Source: an uncultured Collinsella sp. (GTDB lineage: Bacteria > Actinomycetota > Coriobacteriia > Coriobacteriales > Coriobacteriaceae). Taken from it: a DNA stretch of 56,861 nucleotides. Positions 8,949-15,429 of this stretch are shown here, piece by piece. The DNA lies in assembly GCA_900540895.1 (NCBI GenBank), contig UQHV01000017.1:1-56861 (forward strand). Direction: 5' to 3'. The stretch's first letter is position 1. The number at the start of each line of letters is the position of its first letter. The notes under the pieces are model-generated. The model was not told the origin of the DNA and did not search any database. It saw nothing but the letters and a program-made list of their open reading frames with translations. Both the position numbers and the translations under genes were made by a program.

Positions 8949-9046
8949 TAGGGGAATGAGGACGGTACCGATTGGGATAATGCTCTAGTGGTGTCCGGTA
9001 GCGGATATAATTAATTCAATTTCGGCTCCGCACTTAAGGACCCATA

Positions 9047-10012
9047 ATGAAAACTCTCAATGGCCTCATGAAACATCTTAGGGATAAAGGGATAGAGACG
9101 CACGGCTCTGTCCATAAAAGAAAGATGAAGAATTACGGCTATTATCATGGCTACAAGGGTCATCGTTTTGTGGGCAATTCTTCCAACTGCTTGGATTTAA
9201 CGAGCTTTGACGAGGTAATTGCCTTAAATGAGTTTGATATGGCGGTCAAGGCGCTCTTATATCCAAGCGTAATGTTTATTGAAACTGCGTTAAAGAACTA
9301 TACGCTAGAAGCCGTGCTTGAAGATTCTCACTCGTTCGTGCTGGAGGATATTTTCTCTCGAACGCTCGTGGCGTACCGTGATTACCCTAGAAAAAGTAAA
9401 GACTATAGCGCTGCTATGAAAAAGCGCCTGGGTCTGCGCGCGGAAATCAATAGATTGATTCAGTACAATTATTCCAAGAACCCTGTTGTTAGGCATTTTT
9501 ATGACAGTGATAAACCCTTACCTATTTGGGCGCTATTCGAGGTCATGACTCTAGGAAACTTCGGTGTTTTCTATTCGTGCTTAAAGGGCTCGGTTAGACA
9601 GAGCATATCCGATGACCTAAAGCTTCCGAACAATTACGACGGTCCCGGGCTTCTCGAACGTACTATCTTTGTGCTCAAGGATCTCCGTAACGCGGTTGCT
9701 CATAACAGTGCCGTTTATGACGTTAGGTTTAAGAGGGCAAAAGTGGGAAATCAGCTTGGCCAGATGCTGTCATCCGAGGTTGGCGTTCCTTCGATAGACT
9801 TTTCAACTATTACTGATTATGTCGTCCTAATTGTCTATCTGCTCAGAAAGATGATGGTTTCCAAAACTGAGTGCTATCAGTTAATTCGAAACTACTCTAG
9901 CGTGCTGGAAGACTTGCACGGCTCTCTGTCTTCCTCTGATTTTCATAAAATAGTAAAGACTGGGGCCAGGAACAAGATGGATGCACTTCGTGGCTATATA
10001 GCTGCTTCTTAA
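9047..10012 (+). CDS. Abi_2-family (AbiD/AbiF-like) abortive infection protein 1
   Basis: The protein is 321 aa, about the usual length for the family. It starts at ATG 9047 with TTAAGGACCC upstream. Family features are an N-terminal LMKHLRDKGI segment, YPSVMFIETALKN, the PLPIWALFEVMTLGNFGVFYSCL block and the HEPN-type motif R214-N-A-V-A-H219 in LKDLRNAVAH. R-x4-H pairs in HEPN proteins form an RNase site when two subunits meet. Such proteins are thought to be RNA-cleaving toxins in phage defence, held in check by a structured RNA in characterised AbiF cases. It is only loosely similar to the second Abi_2 protein at 11248, so the two are not a recent duplication. Confidence 0.85.
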   Translation: MKTLNGLMKHLRDKGIETHGSVHKRKMKNYGYYHGYKGHRFVGNSSNCLDLTSFDEVIALNEFDMAVKALLYPSVMFIETALKNYTLEAVLEDSHSFVLEDIFSRTLVAYRDYPRKSKDYSAAMKKRLGLRAEINRLIQYNYSKNPVVRHFYDSDKPLPIWALFEVMTLGNFGVFYSCLKGSVRQSISDDLKLPNNYDGPGLLERTIFVLKDLRNAVAHNSAVYDVRFKRAKVGNQLGQMLSSEVGVPSIDFSTITDYVVLIVYLLRKMMVSKTECYQLIRNYSSVLEDLHGSLSSSDFHKIVKTGARNKMDALRGYIAAS

Positions 10013-10105
10013 GAAGCAGCAGCTAAGATGGATGCTAAAGATGGAGATGACATTCTTTGGAGCTGGGCCCGTAGACAAACATAGGATATCGACTAAAATA
10101 TAATC

Positions 10106-10168
10106 AATTGCGGTGGAAGCCTTCGGGCGACACCTGAAGAGGGTTGATGCGTCGGCCCTCTTTTTTTG
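10106..10168 (+). ncRNA. Candidate small RNA with two hairpins and intrinsic terminator
   Basis: A -10-like TATAAT at 10099-10104 precedes a compact unit. GGTG (10112-10115) pairs with CACC (10131-10134) around a GCC-TTCG-GGC hairpin with a GAA/GA internal loop. A 10-bp terminator stem (10138-10161, loop TGCG) follows and runs into seven T residues. No open reading frame fits inside. It could be an RNA partner of the adjacent Abi_2 genes or simply a short regulatory RNA. Confidence 0.5.
10138..10167 (+). terminator. Intrinsic terminator after Abi_2 gene 1 / small RNA
   Basis: AGAGGGTTGA pairs with TCGGCCCTCT (two G-T pairs) over a TGCG loop, followed by a T7 run at 10161-10167. Confidence 0.8.
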
Positions 10169-10259
10169 ACGTTATTTTACAGCATGCTTGACATAGCTGC
10201 GCGAGGCCGTGCGGGGGAATCCGTGCGGGGAATGTCACTTCCAGAATTGATCTTGCGAT

Positions 10260-10616
10260 TCAACTGCCGCTCGACGTGGTCATTTCGCAAGATACCGATT
10301 TGGCGTCGGTGCTCCTGTACCCATCGTTTATTCGCCCGATAATCACGACGCTATTGTTTGCGATCTTGCTCTCTTGCACCGTGAACATGCAGTAGATCGG
10401 TAAGAGCCAGTTGGCGTAGATGCCCATCCCGTACGCTAAAGACGCTACCAATGAAACGCTCTGCTCGCCGGGTAGTCCATGGTAGTACCCGGCCGCGTTC
10501 ATATAGAGGCGCCCGTCCATCAGGTTGTCGATATGAACCTCCTTGGATGTGAACTTCAGCACCCTTTCTGCTCTTTCGCTTTGGTTTGCAGGGCTGCCAG
10601 AAGACAAAAACATCAA
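10260..10616 (-). pseudogene. N-terminal fragment of the same unknown family as the gene at 2084-2674
   Basis: The open frame of 118 aa reads VLKFTSKEVHIDNLMDGRLYM, then NAAGYYHGLPGEQ and IYANWLLPIYCMFTVQESKIANN. The last part aligns with the gene at 2084-2674, but the sequence then diverges and stops, so the C-terminal two thirds are missing. There is no good start signal. The function is unknown; it is best seen as a truncated paralogue left by rearrangement within the island. Confidence 0.55.
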
Positions 10617-10748
10617 CGTGCTCGTTGCGTGCGCTTCATTTTATGTCCGCGCCAGTGGCTACACTTTTGAAAAACGGCACGTAGGTATCTGTCGCATATC
10701 TCATGCTGTAGACATATCGGCGAGTTCAGAGTTGAAGGCGAGGTGAGT

Positions 10749-10976
10749 ATGAAAGGCAGAAATCAGCACGTTACGAAGCGTTCGGATGGCAATTGGCAGG
10801 TTAAGGGCGAAGGGGCAAGTCGCGCTTCTTTCGTTACGACGACCCAGAGCGAGGCGATAAAGCTCGGTCGACGCATTTGCTCCAATCAAGAGTCTGAGCT
10901 GATCGTCCATCGTAGCGACGGAAGAATCCGCGAAAGGGATTCCCATGGCCACGATCCCTTCCCACCGAGGGGATAA
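10749..10976 (+). CDS. DUF2188 family protein
   Basis: The protein is 75 aa. ATG 10749 is chosen because GAGG precedes it five bases away; an upstream GTG at 10743 overlaps that site. The sequence KGRNQHVTKRSDGNWQVKGEG, TQSEAIKLGRRICSNQESELIVHRSDGRIRERDSHG is a standard DUF2188 fold, with a conserved HV..R.DG.W.V start and a G-R-I-R-E-R-D-SHG-DP end. The role of DUF2188 proteins is unknown; they are common beside mobile and defence genes. It lies between the two Abi_2 loci. Confidence 0.8.
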   Translation: MKGRNQHVTKRSDGNWQVKGEGASRASFVTTTQSEAIKLGRRICSNQESELIVHRSDGRIRERDSHGHDPFPPRG

Positions 10977-10989
10977 GGGTGCGGCTCCA

Positions 10990-11028
10990 TAGCGACAGCG
11001 GCTCGTAATAGCGTGCCCGCTGTCGCTA
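10990..11028. repeat. 12-bp inverted repeat after the DUF2188 gene
   Basis: TAGCGACAGCGG (10990-11001) pairs exactly with CCGCTGTCGCTA (11017-11028) around a 15-nt loop. No T-run follows, so it is a poor intrinsic terminator; it could be an RNA stem or a protein-binding palindrome. Confidence 0.5.
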
Positions 11029-11131
11029 AATGACTTCTTCGTTGTGGCGAAATACGAGCTTGGGGTTATTTCACATGAATTGGTCGTTTGGTCTCTTCTA
11101 AGGGCTGATTTGGGGGATTCGTGGTATTGGA

Positions 11132-11160
11132 TTGACGGCCCCCGAGTTCTCCCTTAAAGT
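11132..11160 (+). promoter_or_regulatory. Promoter upstream of second Abi_2 locus
   Basis: TTGACG at 11132-11137 and TAAAGT at 11155-11160 are separated by 17 bp, matching the housekeeping sigma consensus well. Transcription would begin near 11167, about 80 nt ahead of the Abi_2 start codon, so a structured leader is produced first. Confidence 0.6.
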
Positions 11161-11166
11161 AAACGT

Positions 11167-11235
11167 TGTGATGAGGCCTTGCGACGGTACGTCCGGCTTG
11201 GTCCGTGGGAACCGCCGAAAGGCGGTTTTCGCGTT
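11167..11235 (+). ncRNA. Candidate abiF-type structured RNA ahead of second Abi_2 gene
   Basis: The leader transcribed from the promoter at 11132 contains a GACG-GTA-CGTC stem at 11183-11193. A strong terminal hairpin follows, AACCGCC-GAAA-GGCGGTT at 11210-11227, with TTCGCGTTT after it. A structured RNA class called the abiF motif has been described next to Abi_2-family genes; placement and size fit, but I could not compare with the family model. A GARGCCTT..GCGAC stretch is shared with the candidate RNA at 10106-10168. Confidence 0.5.
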
Positions 11236-11247
11236 TAAGGGGCCCAT

Positions 11248-12180
11248 ATGGATAAGCCATTTAAATCTATTACCGAGCAGATTGCTATTCTTGAAAGCCG
11301 TGGGCTCGAATGCGATAACAATACTCGTTTAGTTCTGGAGCGTGAGGGATACTATCCGGTTGTTAACGGCTACAAGGATTTGTTTCTTGACCAACGGGAA
11401 GACTCTGGCCAAGAGGTTTTCGTAAAAGGGACCAAGTTTTCTGATATCTATCGTTTATTCGAATTCGATCGAACGTTGCGCCTGCTGATGTTTGAGTATT
11501 TTAACAAGGCGGAAGCAGTTCTTAAGACCGTCTGCTCTTATCGGTTTGCCATGGCTCATAAAGATAACCCAGAAGCATACCTTGATAGAGATTCCTATCG
11601 GGCTGAGGCCGGCTATCGAAAAAAGATCGACACGCTTATCGGTGATTTCGAGAAGGCGCTATGTAGGTCTAAAAAATGGAACAGTGATTATAAAAGGGAC
11701 TACATTCGTCATTATGAAAATAATCACGACAATACGCCGGTATGGGTTCTTATGAATTATTTAATGCTTGGCCAGGCATTCAAGTTTTTCGAGTTTCAAC
11801 CAGAAAGCATGAGAAATTCCATTGCCAAGTCGTTTTCTGACCTTTATTCCGAGACGCATGAAGTCCATAAGCGCATCAGCCCACGAAGGCTAAGACTTGC
11901 ATACGATCACATTAAAGATTTTCGAAATATCTGTGCGCATGACGAGCGTCTGTTCTGCGCAAGGGTGTCTCCGTCTCGCGATGTCAATCTAGTAGGGGTT
12001 TTAAGCGATCTTGAGCTAGTGCTGACTGAGGATGACTATAAGATGTTACGCCGAAATATACTGCTTGATGCACTCAAGTTGAGTGACGAGCTCAGTAACG
12101 ATGCCAGCACAAAGGTGCTTTTCGCTATGGGTGTTAACGATTTATCGAGTGTGTTTCCTAAGGAAATACTGGGGTCGTAA
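11248..12180 (+). CDS. Abi_2-family (AbiD/AbiF-like) abortive infection protein 2
   Basis: The protein is 310 aa. It starts at ATG 11248, with AAGGGG upstream. It carries the complete Abi_2 pattern: an N-terminal KPFKSITEQIAILESRGL with LEREGYYPVVNGYK, RLFEFDRTLRLLMFEYF, RHYENNHDNTPVWVLMNYLMLGQ, and the HEPN-type motif R226-N-I-C-A-H231 in IKDFRNICAHDERLF. This family covers AbiD and AbiF abortive infection proteins, predicted HEPN RNases; AbiF-like proteins have been proposed as ancestors of Cas13. A promoter and a hairpin-rich leader sit directly in front, suggesting a toxin/RNA unit. Its codon use is AT-richer than the core genes, in keeping with transfer. Confidence 0.9.
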   Translation: MDKPFKSITEQIAILESRGLECDNNTRLVLEREGYYPVVNGYKDLFLDQREDSGQEVFVKGTKFSDIYRLFEFDRTLRLLMFEYFNKAEAVLKTVCSYRFAMAHKDNPEAYLDRDSYRAEAGYRKKIDTLIGDFEKALCRSKKWNSDYKRDYIRHYENNHDNTPVWVLMNYLMLGQAFKFFEFQPESMRNSIAKSFSDLYSETHEVHKRISPRRLRLAYDHIKDFRNICAHDERLFCARVSPSRDVNLVGVLSDLELVLTEDDYKMLRRNILLDALKLSDELSNDASTKVLFAMGVNDLSSVFPKEILGS

Positions 12181-12212
12181 TCGACGCGAGCGATGAATTT
12201 ACTCTACAAGTT

Positions 12213-12259
12213 GGACGTGCACGAATCGCGCAGAGCGGGTAGTAAAGGGGCCATTTCAT
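12213..12259 (-). pseudogene. 5' remnant of a transglutaminase-protein paralogue
   Basis: From an ATG at 12259, the - strand reads MKWPLYYPLCAI, matching MNRPLYYLLCAI of the gene at 17-1900. A one-base deletion then shifts the frame and the similarity ends near 12213. Only the start of the signal peptide is left. Confidence 0.75.
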
Positions 12260-12455
12260 GGCGGAGCTTCTCGGTGAGTAGCCAATAGGGCCCGGAGGCA
12301 GCTCCAGGTCAGCACTCCGCAGTTATTTTGTTGGGGTTTCTTTTACGGGAACCCCAGTCAACAATAGCGAACTTTCTGGGGAATGTTAGGGAGGGGAGGA
12401 GTAACTGACTGTTGGGGCGTTGGTCATTGGCGGCGTCCCGCCCGCGCTTCGTTGG

Positions 12456-12616
12456 CTATGCTTGATGCGGCAACTCCGGCATGAGGCCGTCCTGCGCCTC
12501 ATCGAGGCTCGGCACCGAGGCCCTCCAGGAAAAGTCCGCGAGGCTACTGCTTGGGTCAAGCTCTACATGGGCGTATTCTTCGATTATGTAGCTAGGGTGA
12601 TTCTCGTTTGGTAAAA
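12456..12616 (-). pseudogene. C-terminal remnant of the unknown gene family at 2084-2674
   Basis: The - strand reads ENHPSYIIEEYAHVELDPSS, then LADFSWRASVPSLDEAQDG and ELPHQA before TAG. It matches the end of the gene at 2084-2674 closely. The upstream two thirds are absent. Confidence 0.75.
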
Positions 12617-12757
12617 CTGGCTGCGAAGTGATTATCGCTAGTCATGTCTCAAGTGACTCATTAGTCTCCACGCGTTTCTCTATCATGTAATCGCTACGTC
12701 ATGCGGTTGCTCCTCACGGGTATCATGGTGAAAGCGATTTCAATGACAGGGGTACTC

Positions 12758-13738
12758 GTGGTAAAGATGAAAGATGTGGCCGAGCTGGCCGGCGTTTCGA
12801 GCGCCGCCGTCTCGCGCTACCTCAACGGTGGCTACATATCGACGGACAAGGCCGAGCGCATTAAGCAGGCGATTGAGCTGACCGGATACGTGCGGTCCAG
12901 CCAGGCTCGCGCGCTGCGCACCGGTTCCACCAAGCTCATCGGCGTCATCGTGCCTAAGATCAACTCGGAATCCGTGAGCCGCATTACCGCCGGCATTGGC
13001 CAGGTGCTCGGTCGCCGTGGCTACCAGATGCTGCTTGCAAACACCGACAACGCGGCCGATCGCGAGCTCGAATACCTCGATTTGTTCCAAAACCATCCGG
13101 TTGATGGCATTGTGCTGGTGGCAACTATGATTACAGACGAGCATCGCCGGGCGATTGAGTCGTGCCGCGTGCCCATCGTGCTGATCGGCCAGAATGTTGA
13201 GGGCGCGGCGTGCGTCTATCACGACGATTACGAGGCCGCCTTTGAGCTGGGCCATGCGCTTGCGGGTCGCGTTGACGGCAAGATTGCCTATATTGGAGTT
13301 ACCGAGGGGGACCGCGCGGCCGGTTATGACCGCCGTCGCGGTTTTGAGGCTGGCTTGCGCGCCGCGGGCGTGGCGCTTGATCCGAGCCTGATTCGCCAGG
13401 GGTCCTTTACGCTCGACTCGGGCTATGGTGCGGCGCGTGAACTGCTTTCCGTCGCTCCCGATGTTTCGTTTATCGCCTGCGCGACCGACACCATGGCGGC
13501 GGGCGCGCTGCGTGCCATCGATGAGGTTCGCGGCATGGGCGAGGGTATACACCGCGTGAGCGGTTTTGGCGACAATGCGTTTTTGCGCGCGCTGACGGGC
13601 GGCATTCCCACCGTGCATTATGGCTACCTGACCAGTGGCGTCGAGGCGACCAATATGTTGCTCAACACGCTCGATGGCGTTGAGGGGGAGAGCGGTCTCA
13701 AGACGCTCAAGCTCGGCCATCAGCTTATGAATGTCTAG
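12758..13738 (+). CDS. scrR: LacI-family sucrose regulator
   Basis: The protein is 326 aa. GTG 12758 is preferred: AGGGG lies five bases upstream, and the longer frame adds no domain sequence. Residues 1-55 are a LacI helix-turn-helix (MKDVAELAGVSSAAVSRYLNG). The remainder is a periplasmic-binding-protein-like sensor domain with LIGVIVPKINSESVSRI, ADRELEYLDLFQNHPVDGIVLVAT and RRGFEAGLRAAG. It should bind the two operator-like palindromes just downstream and repress the sucrose PTS and hydrolase genes until a sugar phosphate or sucrose is present. The gene symbol rests on its neighbours rather than on ligand residues. Confidence 0.8.
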   Translation: MVKMKDVAELAGVSSAAVSRYLNGGYISTDKAERIKQAIELTGYVRSSQARALRTGSTKLIGVIVPKINSESVSRITAGIGQVLGRRGYQMLLANTDNAADRELEYLDLFQNHPVDGIVLVATMITDEHRRAIESCRVPIVLIGQNVEGAACVYHDDYEAAFELGHALAGRVDGKIAYIGVTEGDRAAGYDRRRGFEAGLRAAGVALDPSLIRQGSFTLDSGYGAARELLSVAPDVSFIACATDTMAAGALRAIDEVRGMGEGIHRVSGFGDNAFLRALTGGIPTVHYGYLTSGVEATNMLLNTLDGVEGESGLKTLKLGHQLMNV

Positions 13739-13822
13739 GCTTTGGGCACGTCTGCCTGCCTCTGAGCCCTTATGTTTGTCTCAAAACTACCATTCGCCGG
13801 CTTTTTCCTACCGTTCACCGTT

Positions 13823-13869
13823 ATATGAAAACGATTGCAGTCATATGAAACTGAAAACGATTACAGTTT
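13823..13869. promoter_or_regulatory. Two LacI-type operators upstream of the sucrose PTS gene
   Basis: TGAAAACGATTGCAGT (13826-13841) and TGAAAACGATTACAGT (13852-13867) are near-identical, 26 bp apart, each centred on the CG typical of LacI-family sites. Flanking arms are inverted: ATATGA/TCATAT around the first and AAACTG/CAGTTT around the second. They are the likely binding sites of the adjacent regulator, placed so that a dimer pair could block transcription of the PTS gene. Confidence 0.75.
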
Positions 13870-13921
13870 AAGTGTCAAAGATGGCCGGGTGCACATGCGC
13901 CCGTTGGAGGAAAGGGAAGTC

Positions 13922-15322
13922 ATGGACTACCGCAAATCAGCCCAAGAGGTGCTCGACAACATCGGTGGCGCCGACAACGTTGTTTCGGCCGCACACTGCG
14001 CCACGCGTCTGCGCCTGGTGATTGCCGATAACGCCAAGGTTGACAAGGAGGCCCTCGAGAATATCGACGGCGCTAAGGGCGTCTTTGAGGCCCAGGGCCA
14101 GCTCCAGATTATTTTTGGCACCGGCACCGTCAATAAGGTGTACGACGAGTTCATCGCCCTCGGCGGTATCAATGCCGCCTCTAAGGCCGAGGTCAAGGAG
14201 GCCGCGGCGCAGCAGCAGAACATCTTTATGCGTGCCATTAAGGTGCTCGGCGATGTCTTTGTCCCCATCATCCCCGCCATCGTGGCTTCGGGCCTGCTGC
14301 TGGGCATTATGAGTGCCCTCAACTTTATGGCCTCCAACGGCTTTATCGCGCTCGACACCAATAACTTTATTTATAAGATCGCCGACCTGGTCTCGGGAAC
14401 GTCCTTTGGCATTCTGCAGATCCTAATCGGCTACTCCGCGGCTAAGGCCTTTGGCGCCAACCCGTACCTGGGTGCCGTCGTCGGCGGTGCGTTCATCAAC
14501 TCCTCGCTGCAGAGCGCCTACACGGTTGCCTCCGAGGGCGTGCAGGCCATGGTCACCGTCATTCCCGGCGTGTACAGCTTTGAGTGGGTCGGCTATCAGG
14601 GCCATGTGATCCCCATCGTTATCGCCTGCGCCATTCTGGCCTTCCTCGAGAAGCGCCTGCACAAGATCGTTCCCGAGATGTTCGACCTCTTTGTGACCCC
14701 GCTCGTCTCAGTGTTCGTGACCGTGCTTGTGACGCTCGTTGCCGTCGGCCCCATCTTCGTGTGGGCCGAGAACGCCATCCTCGGTCTGATCCAGGCCCTG
14801 CTGACCCTGCCCTTCGGCATCGGTTCCTTTATCGTCGGCCTGTTCTATGCCCCCACGGTCGTTACCGGTATCCACCAGATGTACACCGCCATCGACCTGG
14901 GCCAGCTCGCCCAGTATGGCGTGACCTATTGGCTGCCCATCGCCAGTGCCGCCAACATCGCCCAGGGTGGCGCTGCGCTCGCCGTTGCCTTTAAGACTCG
15001 CGATGCCAAGATTAAGGGCCTGGCGCTTCCTTCGGCTCTGTCCGCCTTCATGGGCATTACCGAGCCTGCCATCTTCGGCGTGAATCTGCGTTTCTTTAAG
15101 CCCTTCATCGCCGGCTGCATCGGCGGCGGTTGCGGTGCCCTGGTCTGCGCGCTCACCTCGCTTGCTGCTTCCGGCACGGGCGTTACCGGTATCTTCGGTA
15201 TCCTGCTGTGCCTGGCCCAACCCGTGCAGTACGCGATCATGTTTGCGGTCGCCGCGCTGGTTTCCTTTGGCGTCTCGTTTGTCCTGTACAAGGACGAGCC
15301 CAAGGCTTCCGAGCAGGCTTAA
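13922..15322 (+). CDS. scrA: PTS sucrose-type transporter, EIIBC component
   Basis: The protein is 466 aa. ATG 13922 has GGAGGAAAGGGA directly upstream; the longer open frame runs through the operators and is not used. Residues 1-85 are the EIIB domain of the glucose/sucrose superfamily, with the phosphorylated cysteine in AAHC26ATRLRLV. Residues about 105-460 form the membrane EIIC domain with roughly ten hydrophobic segments (FVPIIPAIVASGLLLGIMSA, TGIHQMYTAIDLGQ, GITEPAIFGVNLRFFKPF). It imports sucrose and phosphorylates it, passing it to the hydrolase encoded next. No EIIA domain is fused, so a EIIA from another locus must supply phosphate. Confidence 0.88.
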   Translation: MDYRKSAQEVLDNIGGADNVVSAAHCATRLRLVIADNAKVDKEALENIDGAKGVFEAQGQLQIIFGTGTVNKVYDEFIALGGINAASKAEVKEAAAQQQNIFMRAIKVLGDVFVPIIPAIVASGLLLGIMSALNFMASNGFIALDTNNFIYKIADLVSGTSFGILQILIGYSAAKAFGANPYLGAVVGGAFINSSLQSAYTVASEGVQAMVTVIPGVYSFEWVGYQGHVIPIVIACAILAFLEKRLHKIVPEMFDLFVTPLVSVFVTVLVTLVAVGPIFVWAENAILGLIQALLTLPFGIGSFIVGLFYAPTVVTGIHQMYTAIDLGQLAQYGVTYWLPIASAANIAQGGAALAVAFKTRDAKIKGLALPSALSAFMGITEPAIFGVNLRFFKPFIAGCIGGGCGALVCALTSLAASGTGVTGIFGILLCLAQPVQYAIMFAVAALVSFGVSFVLYKDEPKASEQA

Positions 15323-15336
15323 GAGCTTTTGATTGG

Positions 15337-15374
15337 GGGAATGCCCGCGGGTTGTATGCTCGCGGGCGTTTCCC
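15337..15374 (+). terminator. Hairpin between PTS gene and hydrolase
   Basis: GGGAA-GCCCGCG pairs with CGCGGGC-TTCCC with one mismatch between the two blocks and an 11-nt loop. It lacks a clean T-run, so it may stop or only reduce transcription into the hydrolase gene. Confidence 0.5.
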
Positions 15375-15429
15375 GTATCTGGTGTCGATCTCTGGCGCCT
15401 TGTAACTTTCGATCCGTTAGGACTTTGAT

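Larger units (their letters stand above)
12213..12616. repeat. Direct repeat copy 2 (~400 bp), decayed
   Basis: Same order and orientation as 1853-2243. It begins with remnants of the transglutaminase start, continues through the intergenic region and ends inside the 3' part of the unknown gene. Small indels break both reading frames. It closes the island on its right side, just ahead of the sucrose regulator. Confidence 0.85.

Noticed and set aside
8879..11247. CRISPR array near the Cas13-related Abi_2 genes
   Set aside because: No regularly spaced direct repeats are present; only inverted repeats were seen.
12420..12614. 64-aa + strand ORF before the sucrose regulator
   Set aside because: It lies inside the decayed direct repeat, antisense to the remnant of the unknown gene.
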